From contig OU964922.1 of NCBI GenBank assembly GCA_918807975.1, positions 23,424,329 through 23,488,328 on the forward strand: a stretch of DNA of 64,000 nt. The letters run 5' to 3'. Source of the DNA: Aplidium turbinatum. Taxonomy: Eukaryota; Chordata; Ascidiacea; Aplousobranchia; Polyclinidae. The translations under genes and the position numbers were made by a program. The notes under the pieces were generated by a model. That model was not told the origin of the DNA, did not search any database, and was given only the letters and a program-made list of their open reading frames with translations. Shown in pieces: positions 28,621-64,000 of the stretch. Each line of letters begins with the position of its first letter. Position 1 is the first letter of the stretch.

Positions 28621-29757
28621 CAATATCATGCCAAACACGTTTTTCTTCCTAACAAATGAACCATTTTAACCCATGCGTAATTTCCTAAAGATTCTGTATT
28701 TTCCATCTAAGCTGTTCCAAATAGAAAAAGGTAACAGAAAATAAAAACTGTCCGCACTCGCCCTTTGAAGAGAGCGACGTGGAGTAACGAACAGTGAAAC
28801 GAGAGAAATTAGAACGTATGCAATTTGGAAGATTGCTAAAATGTGATAATTCGTAACCTCTTAGATTATTGCTTCGTTATTCTGTAATGTCTAAATTCAT
28901 TTTTGTTATAAACCTACAATATTATACGAACACCTTCTGATAAGATAACTAAAAATTCGAATTCGAATAACAATTGTGCGGAAATAGATTGCAGTCAGAT
29001 AGTTAAATTATAGATTTTCGTCAGGTAGTCAGACCAGCCTTAATATTAATTAAAATATAAACAGACCTTAGATCTTTAAATATAAATATTACCCCATAAA
29101 AATTATTCTTATACTTTAATAATAAATATTAATAGAAATTGAAATTTAAAGTAGCCACACAAAGTCAGTGTTATTTAAAAGTTTTCAAGATAAAAACATT
29201 GCATGATAAACGTGATTAAAAATCCAAATGCAGATCAATTTACAGTTGCTAAATTGTACATGGGCTTTGGATTAGTACGCTATAGGTTACATTTATTGTT
29301 ATTTCAGTGACCATGTTTTTGGTGATCACTTTTTTTCAGCAGGCTTTAGTTTAAACACACACTAGGTTTGTAAAGTGATGTGATAAGATATAAAGAGAAA
29401 GAGTTACTGTAAAAATTAAGCGTATCGTATGTGTAAAAATGTCTAAAAATAAACACCCAAAAACAATCACAGTACGCCACTGATGGGCTGTGAAGGAAAT
29501 GCTAGACTAAAAACGACCGTGCTGTATTTCAAACTGATTGTCCTGCTTTGATATTATGCACGTTATAGTGTCCGCGTTTTGTTGCTTCTACCTTTTTTAT
29601 TCTTCTGTTATATTCAGCATTTATCGTTTTTCGTTGTGATGTTTACAAATAAAAACAAACTGAACTAAACAAGACCCTATGAATTCACAGTCTTTTTGGT
29701 ATAAAAAAAATTGATACAATGTTAAAAATATAATCGGCAACATGGATAAAATTAAAG
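28621..29757. other. Intergenic, nothing recognised
   Basis: AT-rich DNA without open frames of note, repeat ends or RNA genes. Confidence 0.45.
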
Positions 29758-30291
29758 GTTTCCTACACAGACATCTTATTATAACTAGACTGCGCTTCTC
29801 GTATTTCGATTGAAGAAATTGAAAAAAGGCGGCGGCCATTGTTAGTGTCTCAAACTCGCGTGAAAGCTGCGCTGTTAACGATAACATTTCTGAGCTGGTT
29901 GCGCTTCTGCAGAAAACTAACTTGTTAACTATAATTTAGAACTTTGGTGTAATAGAGGTTTTATTCATCTATGAAATGAATAAAAGCATGTGTTAAATTG
30001 CACAGAATTATACATACAGTCTATAATATAAAGCATAAACACTGCGATGCGAGAGCACGTATACGATACACTGAATGCAGCAGTTCAGCAGAACTCTTAC
30101 CGTATTCAATTTGGCGTTACAGCTGAGCTGATGATTAGCCTATTGTAAAAATAGCAACAAACAGTTTATTACATCAAACCTAAGTGAATGATACGCTATA
30201 TTATAGCGGCTATAACGTAGGCCTATAGCTCAACAAAATCAAAACAAATTAAATATTCACCAATACTGATGTGATGTCGAAAGGAAGTGGT

Positions 30292-30798
30292 TTATTGGTG
30301 TTTGAAAACCACTGTTTTGTTAAGCGTTTTACGAACCAATTTGCCTTGTATTTGCTTGCAGGTTTCCTTACCAATGTGGTAAAACCTAATTTTTAAATAA
30401 CATTTGGACACAGTTTTGACTAGCGTAAAAATGTGATTATCGGTAACGGTGCATTCAAACACATGATCCGTGAGATTAGTAAATATCTTGGAATGATTTA
30501 TATTTCCAAGCACAGCTACCGCAATAGCTTCCACAATGCCTGGACAAAGAGGTAATCTCCCAGCTGTGGTAGTTAGTAACCGTTTAATGCATAATTCAGT
30601 TTCCTCACAAATATATACAACACTGAAAGAAGGTTTAAAAAGTCCACTTCTATCTTTAAACGATAAGAAGCTGGGTTGAACAGGTAAAGTGTGTGAACTC
30701 AGTTCAAAGCGGCACCTTGCACATAACGTTATCTTTGCGCACATTTTGGCAGCATAACCAGCAATGTACGAAATTGCAGCTTTTTTGTAAACTGACAA
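30292..30798 (-). pseudogene. P-like transposase C-terminal fragment, copy 1
   Basis: 168 codons on the minus strand. Near the N terminus lies YIAGYAAK followed by a C-x6-C-x2-C pattern, and the C terminus ends in a basic segment with VVFKHQ. Both resemble the end of P-element/THAP9 transposases, judged from memory of the family. The catalytic core and the DNA-binding THAP part are absent, so it cannot act alone. Copy 2 (32565-33038) has nearly the same protein with a few changes. Confidence 0.6.
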
Positions 30799-31399
30799 AA
30801 CGGCCTACTATATTATATGTAAAACTTGTTTGTGCGGAGGTATATAAAGCACTTTCAAAACAAAAAAAAAGGAAGCAATTACGTAATTTAAAATTAACAA
30901 ATTCCAACAATATGTTTGCGATTATAGAACAGCAAAGGTGAAATCATATAAAGATTTCGTCATACTAGGTGAATTGCGGAGATATTTATTAGTTGTTATT
31001 TCACAGCAACTTGAAACTGAAGCTATTTCTTTAAAAGTTATTGTTGATGAAATCACACGAATTTACGTCATAATGCAACGTTTTGCTACAACGGAGAAAA
31101 TCGAAAGCCATCAATCTCTATTGAACAGAATCCTGGTAAAAGCTGCGGTTGTGTTGTTGCATAGAAAACTATTTGTTTTGTCAATTATTTGTTCACAACA
31201 ACTGAGTTTTTTAAGAAACGCAAATAATTATAGGAGAATTACATTTTGTAGAAAGTTAAGTTGTGTTCAGTCGTGTTCTCATTGCTTTAAGAATTGGCGC
31301 TCCAGTTGTTTCAGGAACGAGGAGGCGACTGATTCTTAACTAATTAATTCATCTACTTCTACTTGTTTTAAAGTATCAGGTTTGGTGGCCGTGCTTAAC

Positions 31400-31585
31400 T
31401 ACTGTATAGGCCTATTTATCGATTCATATACCGCAATATTAGATCCTTTCATGCACGTCTTAAACAAACCATTATAGTTTTGCCACCTTTTCCTTTTGTT
31501 GGTTTTGCTCCTGTATTTCTTTTTCACAATATCATTTCTTTTTCATTCTGACAAGGAAAAATGAATTGAATTGAATTCAAAACAA
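31400..31585 (+). repeat. LINE 3' tail carried inside P-like copy 1
   Basis: This ends in AATGAATTGAATTGAATTC, the A/T/G tail typical of CR1-like LINE 3' ends, after a segment with GTTTTGCCACCTTTTCC. The same piece is in P-like copy 2 (31890-32090, inverted), so it was in the element before the two copies formed. Related pieces lie at about 34850-34985 and 47510-47580. Confidence 0.6.
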
Positions 31586-31742
31586 TGAAAATTCATTACG
31601 GGTCCCTACAAAAGCATTGGCAAACGCGCGGAATAGGTACACTAATAATGGCTGACGTCTGAACCTGCTTTCTTCAAAAATCGTAAACGAGAGAAGTGAC
31701 GATGCGCGGTCTAGTTATAATAAGATGTCTATGGTTTCCTAC

Positions 31743-33573
31743 CATAGACATCTTATTATAACTAGACCGCGCATCGTCACTTCTCTCGTTTACGATTTTT
31801 GAAGAAAGCAGGTTCAGACGTCAGCCATTATTAGTGTACCTATTCCGCGCGTTTGCCAATGCTTTTGTAGGGACCCGTAATGAATTTTCATTGTTTTGAA
31901 TTCAATTCAATTTATTTTTCCTTGTCAGAATGCAAAACAAATGATATTGTGAAAAAGAAATACAGGAACAAAACCAACAAAAGGAAAAGGTGGCAAAACT
32001 ATTATGGTTTAAGACGTGCATGAACGGATTTAATATTGCGGTATATGAATCGATAAATATACAGTAGTTAAGCACGGCCACCAAACCTGATACTTTAAAA
32101 CAAGTAGAAGTAGATGAATTAATTAGTTAAGAATCAGTCGCCTCCTCGTTCCTGAAACAACTGGAGCGCCAATTCTTAAAGCAATGAGAACACGACTGAA
32201 CACAACTTAACTTTCTACAAAATGTAATTCTCCTATAATATTTGCGTTTCTTAAAAAACTCAGTTGTTGTGAACAAATAATTGACAAAACAAATAGTTTT
32301 CTATGCAACAACACAACCGCAGCTTTTACCAGGATTCTGTTCAATAGAGATTGATGGCTTTCGATTTTCTCCGTTGTAGCAAAACGTTGCATTATGACGT
32401 AAATTCGTGTGATTTCATCAACAATAACTTTTAAAGAAATAGCTTCAGTTTCAAGTTGCTGTGAAATAACAACTAATAAATATCTCCGCAATTCACCTAG
32501 TATGACGAAATCTTTATATGATTTCACCTTTGCTGTTCTACAATCGCAAACATATTGTTAGAATTTGTTAATTTATGCTGCCAAAATGTGCGCAAAGATA
32601 ACGTTATGTGCAAGGTGCCGCTTTGAACTGAGTTCACACACTTTACCTGTTCAACCCAGCTTCTTATCATTTAAAGATAGAAGTGGACTTTTTAAACCTT
32701 CTTTCAGTGTTGTATATATTTGTGAAGAAACTGAATTATGCATTAAACGGTTACTAACTACCACAGCTGGGAGATTACCTCTTCATCCAGGCATTGTGGA
32801 AGCTATTGCGGTAGCTGTGCTTGGAAATATAAACCATTCCAAGATATTTACTAATCTCACGGATCTTGTGTTTGAATGCACCGTTACCGATAATCACATT
32901 TTTACGCTAGTCAAAACTGTGTCCAAATGTTATTTAAAAATTAGGTTTTACCACATTGGTAAGGAAACCTGCAAGCAAATACAAGGCAAATTGGTTCGTA
33001 AAACGCTTAACAAAACAGTACTTTTCAAACACCAATAAACTACTTCCTTTCGACATCACATCAGTATTGGTGAATATTTAATTTGTTTTGATTTTGTTGA
33101 GCTATAGGCCTACGTTATAGCCGCTATAATATAGCGTATCATTTGCTTAGGTTTGATGTAATACACTGTTTGTTGCTGTTTTTACAATAGGCTAATCATC
33201 AGCTCAGCTGTAACGCCAAATTGAATACGGTAAGAGTTCTGCTGAACTGCTGGAAATGATGCATTCAGTGTATCGTATACGTGCTCTCGCATCGCAGTGT
33301 TTTTGCTTTATATTATAGACTGTATGTATAATTCTGTACAATTTAACACATGCTTTTATTCATTTCATAGATGAATAAAACCTCTATTACACCAAAGTTC
33401 TAAATTATAGTTAACAAGTTAGTTTTCTGCAGAAGCGCAACCAGCTCAGAAATGTTATCGTTAACAGCGCAGCTTTCACGCGAGTTTGAGACACTAACAA
33501 TGGCCGCCGCCTTTTTTCAATTTCTTCAATCGAAATACGAGAAGCGCAGTCTAGTTATAATAAGATGTCTGTG
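31743..33573 (+). mobile_element. P-like DNA transposon, copy 2, inverted (1831 bp)
   Basis: Near-identical to 29766-31733 but reversed. It starts CATAGACATCTTATTATAAC and ends GATGTCTGTG, with a perfect 8-bp duplication TTTCCTAC (31735-31742 and 33574-33581). Relative to copy 1 it lacks about 130 bp next to the transposase start (near 32570). The duplications of the two copies overlap by 7 bp, so one element landed in the target duplication of the other. The few differences between arms imply recent events. Confidence 0.78.
32565..33038 (+). pseudogene. P-like transposase C-terminal fragment, copy 2
   Basis: 157 codons on the plus strand, nearly the same protein as 30292-30798 on the minus strand; it starts at the deletion point, so YIAGYAAK is reduced to YAAK. 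It ends VLFKHQ where copy 1 has VVFKHQ. The two fragments are paralogues made by transposition, not separate host genes. Confidence 0.6.
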
Positions 33574-33581
33574 TTTCCTAC

Positions 33582-34129
33582 GCAACTTAATGCTTCTTCC
33601 TTTGCATCAGAGAGAGTACTTTTATTTTGTCTGCTTCGAAAAATAGTATACGGTACAAATATATTCAACAACAGACAGGAAGCAGCGAAAGTCTATACTA
33701 GTCATCGAGTCAGCTGCTCCCCGTGTTTTTAATGTGACAAATGTAAAGCATCGGCATTACCGGTACGTTGCAAACAAGATAAGCATAAGTTCCACAAAAA
33801 TGTAAACAAAAAAGTGGATTCCTGTAGTTTTATTGAAACATCAAAAAATATCATGCCCTACAATAGTATGAGAAAAAAAACACCTATGCAAAAACAACAA
33901 CTGTTAACTACTAGCATAAAGGACGAACCAAAAACACTAAAAGTAGGCCTATCGTAGTTTATAATTTCATTCTTTAACAAAATCAGTCAGTTTATAGGCC
34001 GACTTGAGTATACCGTAGTTAATAGGATTGCAGTCGTTAATAAGTAGTATGTAGCACAAGTTTGTGAGTAGTAGGCTTTACGTATAATACAAACAATGTT
34101 CAATCTGAAACAATCGTCAATGTTGTGAC
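33582..34129. other. Intergenic with a dispersed repeat
   Basis: About 33600-33770 contains ACGGTACAAATATATTC and GAGTCAGCTGCTCCC. The second part is the reverse complement of 36745-36835 and 27460-27525, and the first part resembles 24050-24150. The family is unknown. Nothing else is seen. Confidence 0.45.
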
Positions 34130-34300
34130 AATAAAAACAGTCACGGACCAAGTTCATTCATATAATAAATTTTTAGTTTTTTGTGAAAGTTTTAATACTC
34201 GTAGCCTCAACTATTTCTGAAGGTAAATCATTCCATATTTTTGGGCCTAAGAATTTCAAACTGTCTTGAGCACAAACCGGAGCAAATCCGGATCAGGATG
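34130..34300 (-). pseudogene. LINE (CR1/Jockey-like) C-terminal fragment
   Basis: The minus strand translates to SLKFLGPKIWNDLPSEI followed by a VEATSIKTF segment, the common end of CR1/Jockey-type ORF2 proteins (WN-LP...F). It is a short 5'-truncated remnant. A separate LINE tail piece lies at 34850-34985. Confidence 0.65.
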
Positions 34301-34849
34301 TTTTGTGTTTTTTACTTAAAAGGAGCCGGATCCGGAGTCTAAAATTGCATTGAAAACAGAAGCAGATCAGGTGTTTAATTTTAAAAGAGCATATCAATGT
34401 ATTTTTATCTGAAAAGATGTGCATTTTTTAAAATATAATGATTAGCCTTATTTATTTCACACCAGTTAGGAGCAAAATAGAATTTAAAAATAATAATACA
34501 AGCTTAAAAATAGCAACTCTTTCTTTGCACATTTGTAAAATTGTGGACTGTGCACTGTTGCCCATTCGACACTTGAATAAACAGAATGTCGGTGGGTTTA
34601 ATCGCAGTAGCCTACAACAGATTAAACTTTTTCGATTTTTCTTAGTCTCTGCTGTTTGCGAGAACTGAGTTGTAATCGAGTTACGACAGGTAATATTAGT
34701 CTACCCACTTTTTTCAAGGTAGTATCTTATAAACGACTTCTAGACGTGTTTTTGTAGAAATCATTAATCAATCATTTTATTTTTCGTCATTAACGCGTCC
34801 GGGACGAAAAAGATACTAACTACAAAAATCGATATAGACCTACCAGCAC
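34301..34849. other. Intergenic, nothing recognised
   Basis: AT-rich DNA. It has a few local repeats of GGATCCGG near 34280-34345 and no supported gene. The open frame at 34438-34668 shows no domain. Confidence 0.4.
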
Positions 34850-34985
34850 GTTAATGAACAGGAAAAGGTGGCAAAACCTTGAAAGGTTTAAAACGTGCCT
34901 GAATGGAAAATCATGTAGGCTAGTAGGCTATATGTCACTAGTTAGCATGGCCACATAACCCAATAGGCCTAAGGCCAGATGAGCA
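34850..34985 (-). repeat. LINE tail fragment related to that in the P-like elements
   Basis: Shares GGAAAAGGTGGCAAAAC, a GGTTTAAAACGTGC segment and GCATGGCCACA with 31985-32085, in the same orientation as in P-like copy 2. It is a more diverged free copy of the LINE 3' region. Confidence 0.55.
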
Positions 34986-37387
34986 AAGCAGGAAATGTCT
35001 GATGCAATATAGATTGGTCAGTTGTTTTGGTTTAACTTGAAGAGGCAGTGATAATGCTACACCTACCTTTACCGGCATTGCTGCATATTTCATGCATCAG
35101 CTCAGTGTTTCTTCTAGTGCTGGTAGCCCTAAATTTGATACCAGTTAGGTTTAGGCATGTTGTAGTTCTCACAAATGGTTGACTATTGGTTGTGTTATTT
35201 TGCAAACAAGTTGTGGAATAAAGTCAGAGTAAGGAAGTAGGACACACTCTAAATTGACTTAATGTAACTTTTAGTAAATTAGTATGTTAAAAGCTTTTTA
35301 AACTTTTTTTGTGCAACACTAAAAACTATCCAGAGATATATAAGACAGTTAAAACAATGAAAACTATCAATACTACAAAAAAGTGCTCAATGCTAAGCAA
35401 AAAAGCAAAGCAGAGCAAATTAAATCAAATATAGTTATTACTATCTGAAGCCTTTACAAATTGTATCACCTAACGGATCATCAGAAGGTCTTATTCAAAT
35501 AGAATGCGGAAATCTGTAGAACAGTTATATATTTATAATTATTTATAAGACAGTTATATATTTATAATAGTTAATAGACAATTAAAGCAGCCACAAATTA
35601 CGTCATAAGTACTCATAGTATAGGCCCACCATATTTTCATCGCCTGTAAAGAGGACAAGTTTTGCCAATAAGTAAAATACAAGTAGAATATTAAGTATGA
35701 AGAATTTTTTATATCTTTTTGGATAATTATAGATCTATGTAGCAAAAGTTACAGAAAAAAAAAACGCCAAAAAATAAGACAAATTTATTTGTTTCTTGCA
35801 AGCCGATTTGTTTGTGTGACGAAATAAAAATGTGACAAATTAAGCCGTGTTTGCAGGTAGCCATGCCTTAACTTTTCTCAGAAAAAAATGATTAGCTTTA
35901 ATAAAGTCATAAAATAACTGGCACGAAATATGATTGAAGTTGTACACAGCCGTCAATGAGATGCTAAAACAGACTCAACAAAAAGGCTGTTTCTTTCCTT
36001 GTATCACTGCAACTGCATTAAAATGTAAATATGGCAAACTCTTTTACAATTTTTTGCATTTTTTTAATGTTTTATTTCTTTGTGATTTCCTTGTTTTTTT
36101 ATTTTTTCAATTTTTTTTTAATTTTTTCTCAATTTTTCTTTTTCATAAATTTGTTGATCAGATCTCCTCAAATGAGGAAATTTCCTCACAAATGAATTGA
36201 CAGCTCCGCTTGCACTCATCGCTGACCGCCATTTGGCTACAGTACTTACAACAATCGCAAAGCAATGTAGTATGTTTCAATGAACGTCTAAGATTGTTTA
36301 GAGCAAGAGATTAAAAAGGTAAGCTACGCCAATGTTTTTTGAACATCTACGAATCAGCATGTTTCATTGGTACAGAAATTTTTGGAAATCAAATACAAGC
36401 CTTTGTCTAAAAGTCACACAACAAGGAAATCCTGTTGAAAATATAAGCAGAAAAACTAAAAATGTCAAAAAAGCATTTGAGCATTTTTGAGTGTCCTCGG
36501 AGGATAATTCATTTTTCTTCAAAAGAGAGGACAAATCCTCTTAAAAGAAGACACATGGTAGCCCTATGATAGTAGGCCTACTATAAAGCTTGTTGTGACA
36601 TAATATAATTATGTGGAAGGTTGTGTAGTGCATACTTATAACCAGCATCAACACAGCAACGCTTTGCAAGACATTATATTTTTAGAAGACTTGCTCTCAT
36701 ATCCAAGTGTTAGTGGTCAAAAGGTCACGGTAAACAAAATTTGTTGATACTTGACATCTGTTACATTAAAGACATGGGAAGCAGCTGACTCCATGATTGA
36801 CCACTGATTTCTGTCTGTTGCGAAGTTTAGTTTCTGATGGCACTACTTTGCTTTGTAAAGCACTGAGTACCAACACATTGTGCGATAGATAAAGCATATA
36901 AAAGCATGCATTATTATTATTGATTGTAAATGTGACCTACCGTAGGCCTACTAGTACTATTTTCACAACCAACAAAATAAAAAAATCCTCTCTATTGCAT
37001 TATACAAATATATTTGGGTTCATCTTGTTAAACTAAATTATTGCATTATAAGCAGTTTTGCTGTCATATAATTTAATTGTACATAAATTATATCGCTTAA
37101 TGTTTAAACAAAACAAACTATATATACGGTACCTATTATACTACATGGTTTTTGATACTGACTACACCCATGATAAGTGCAATCAATTGTTATATATAAA
37201 TGATCATTGATCAACCAAAGAATAGGGTGCAAAATATCAGTTTCCTGAGCCTGATTTTAAACAAAATCATTCACGGAAACAACATCACTTGCTACAAAAG
37301 CTTTGAAGAAATCTTGTCATTATTACTAAGATTAAACATTGTCTTAATTTGTTAAATTTGATCAACTTGTAGCTTATACGAACTCAG
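34986..37387. other. Intergenic between the P-like pair and ALDH3 copy 2
   Basis: Long AT-rich stretch with a T-rich low-complexity zone at about 36040-36150. A copy of the GCAGCTGACTC dispersed repeat lies at 36745-36835. No exon, transposase motif or RNA gene was found. The open frame at 35934-36200 is low-complexity. Confidence 0.45.
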
Positions 37388-37469
37388 GTTTTAATTTTAA
37401 GACTCGTGTACTGTGGTGATTGGTGACCTATACAATTGTGCTAAAACAGAAAAATATCCAACATTCATC
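37388..37469 (+). promoter_or_regulatory. 5' flank of ALDH3 copy 2, conserved with copy 1
   Basis: Aligns with 3600-3677, sharing CGTGTACTGTGGTG and ATTGTGCTAAAA, then AATATCCAACA and ATC before the ATG. It is likely 5' UTR or core promoter retained after duplication. Confidence 0.45.
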
Positions 37470-63823
<26,354 letters not shown>

Positions 63824-64000
63824 GTACATGCGACATAGGCCTACAGTGCAGTTTTGAAAATATACTTTCTACTGTACCTTACGAATATACTGTAGATCAG
63901 AAAAGTTTGATCATTTACTCCATTATGATTTAAACTTCAAATCATCAAATTTTAACTTTTAGCAGTCAAAAATTATTTGACCTCTCGACTAGATCATTTC
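63824..64000. other. Start of intron 8 of copy 2 (window edge)
   Basis: Begins with the GTACATG donor, as in copy 1 (14849), and resembles the start of that intron. Exons 9-12 would follow outside the window. Confidence 0.6.

Larger units (their letters stand above)
29766..31733 (-). mobile_element. P-like DNA transposon, copy 1 (1968 bp)
   Basis: It begins CACAGACATCTTATTATAAC and ends with the complement of CATAGACATCTTATTATAAC, ends of the CA...TG type. A perfect 8-bp duplication GTTTCCTA flanks it (29758-29765 and 31734-31741). On the minus strand 30798-30292 encodes a transposase C terminus with SYIAGYAAKMCAKITLC and a final KLVRKTLNKTV region, resembling P-element/THAP9 transposases. 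Eight-bp duplications also suit the P superfamily. The N-terminal part is missing. A LINE tail is embedded at about 31400-31585. Copy 2 follows immediately in the opposite orientation. Confidence 0.75.

Noticed and set aside
30938-31339. Open frame of about 133 codons in P-like copy 1, also present in copy 2 (32207-32527 minus)
   Set aside because: It is kept only because the two arms are near-identical copies. It lies in antisense to the transposase, has no recognisable domain and includes LINE-free AT-rich DNA, so conservation says nothing about coding.
35934-36200. 88-codon frame with many Phe residues
   Set aside because: Translation of a T-rich low-complexity tract with no conserved motif.

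Overview
This 64-kb window is animal nuclear DNA. It is AT-rich, its genes are split by GT-AG introns, and it is packed with hAT, P-like, piggyBac, RTE, Jockey/CR1-type and Ty3/Gypsy elements and tRNA-derived SINEs. No bacterial operon, CRISPR array or rRNA is visible. The host cannot be named from sequence alone. The gene family, the transposon mix and the repeated octamer TAGGCCTA would suit an invertebrate deuterostome such as a tunicate, but that is a weak inference.

The host content is two tandem plus-strand copies of one gene, a class 3 aldehyde dehydrogenase (ALDH3). Copy 1 (3678-21098) is complete: 12 exons, 472 residues, the ALDH3 catalytic set (Asn115, Glu210, Cys244) and a C-terminal CAVM that looks like a prenylation (CaaX) box. 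Copy 2 starts at 37470 and runs off the right edge after exon 8 (63823). Its eight exons have exactly the same lengths and phases as those of copy 1, and parts of its introns and its 5' flank still align, so it arose by segmental duplication. All large insertions I could place are private to one copy, so most transposition came after the duplication.

Layout. 1-3677: a hAT relic (279-2130) and a Mutator-type MITE carrying a tRNA-like sequence (2430-2821). 3678-21098: ALDH3 copy 1, whose introns hold a SINE, a nearly full-length RTE LINE on the minus strand (7019-10158), a second copy of the hAT relic (15471-16736) and four smaller hAT elements. 21099-37469: intergenic DNA with a Charlie-like hAT (22150-23681), an inverted-repeat element (24158-25070), a hAT inserted in a SINE (25283-27024), and two P-like transposons head to head at one target site (29766-33573). 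37470-63823: ALDH3 copy 2. Intron 1 holds a piggyBac element with two further insertions, a LINE tail and a large MITE. Intron 3 holds a SINE, a 5'-truncated LINE and a MITE. Intron 5 holds an RTE tail and a young, whole-looking Ty3/Gypsy element (51180-55377). Intron 6 holds a decayed transposase-like gene invaded by a SINE that was itself invaded by a THAP-domain element. Intron 7 holds a MITE, a hairpin built of tandem repeats and another SINE.

The most interesting non-gene signals are the two P-like insertions whose 8-bp target duplications overlap by 7 bp, the four-layer nest in intron 6 of copy 2 around an unrecognised transposase-like family, the MITE that carries Pol III box A and B motifs, and the inverted array of a roughly 15-bp repeat at 62.6 kb. 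All boundaries were read by eye; no database search was run.
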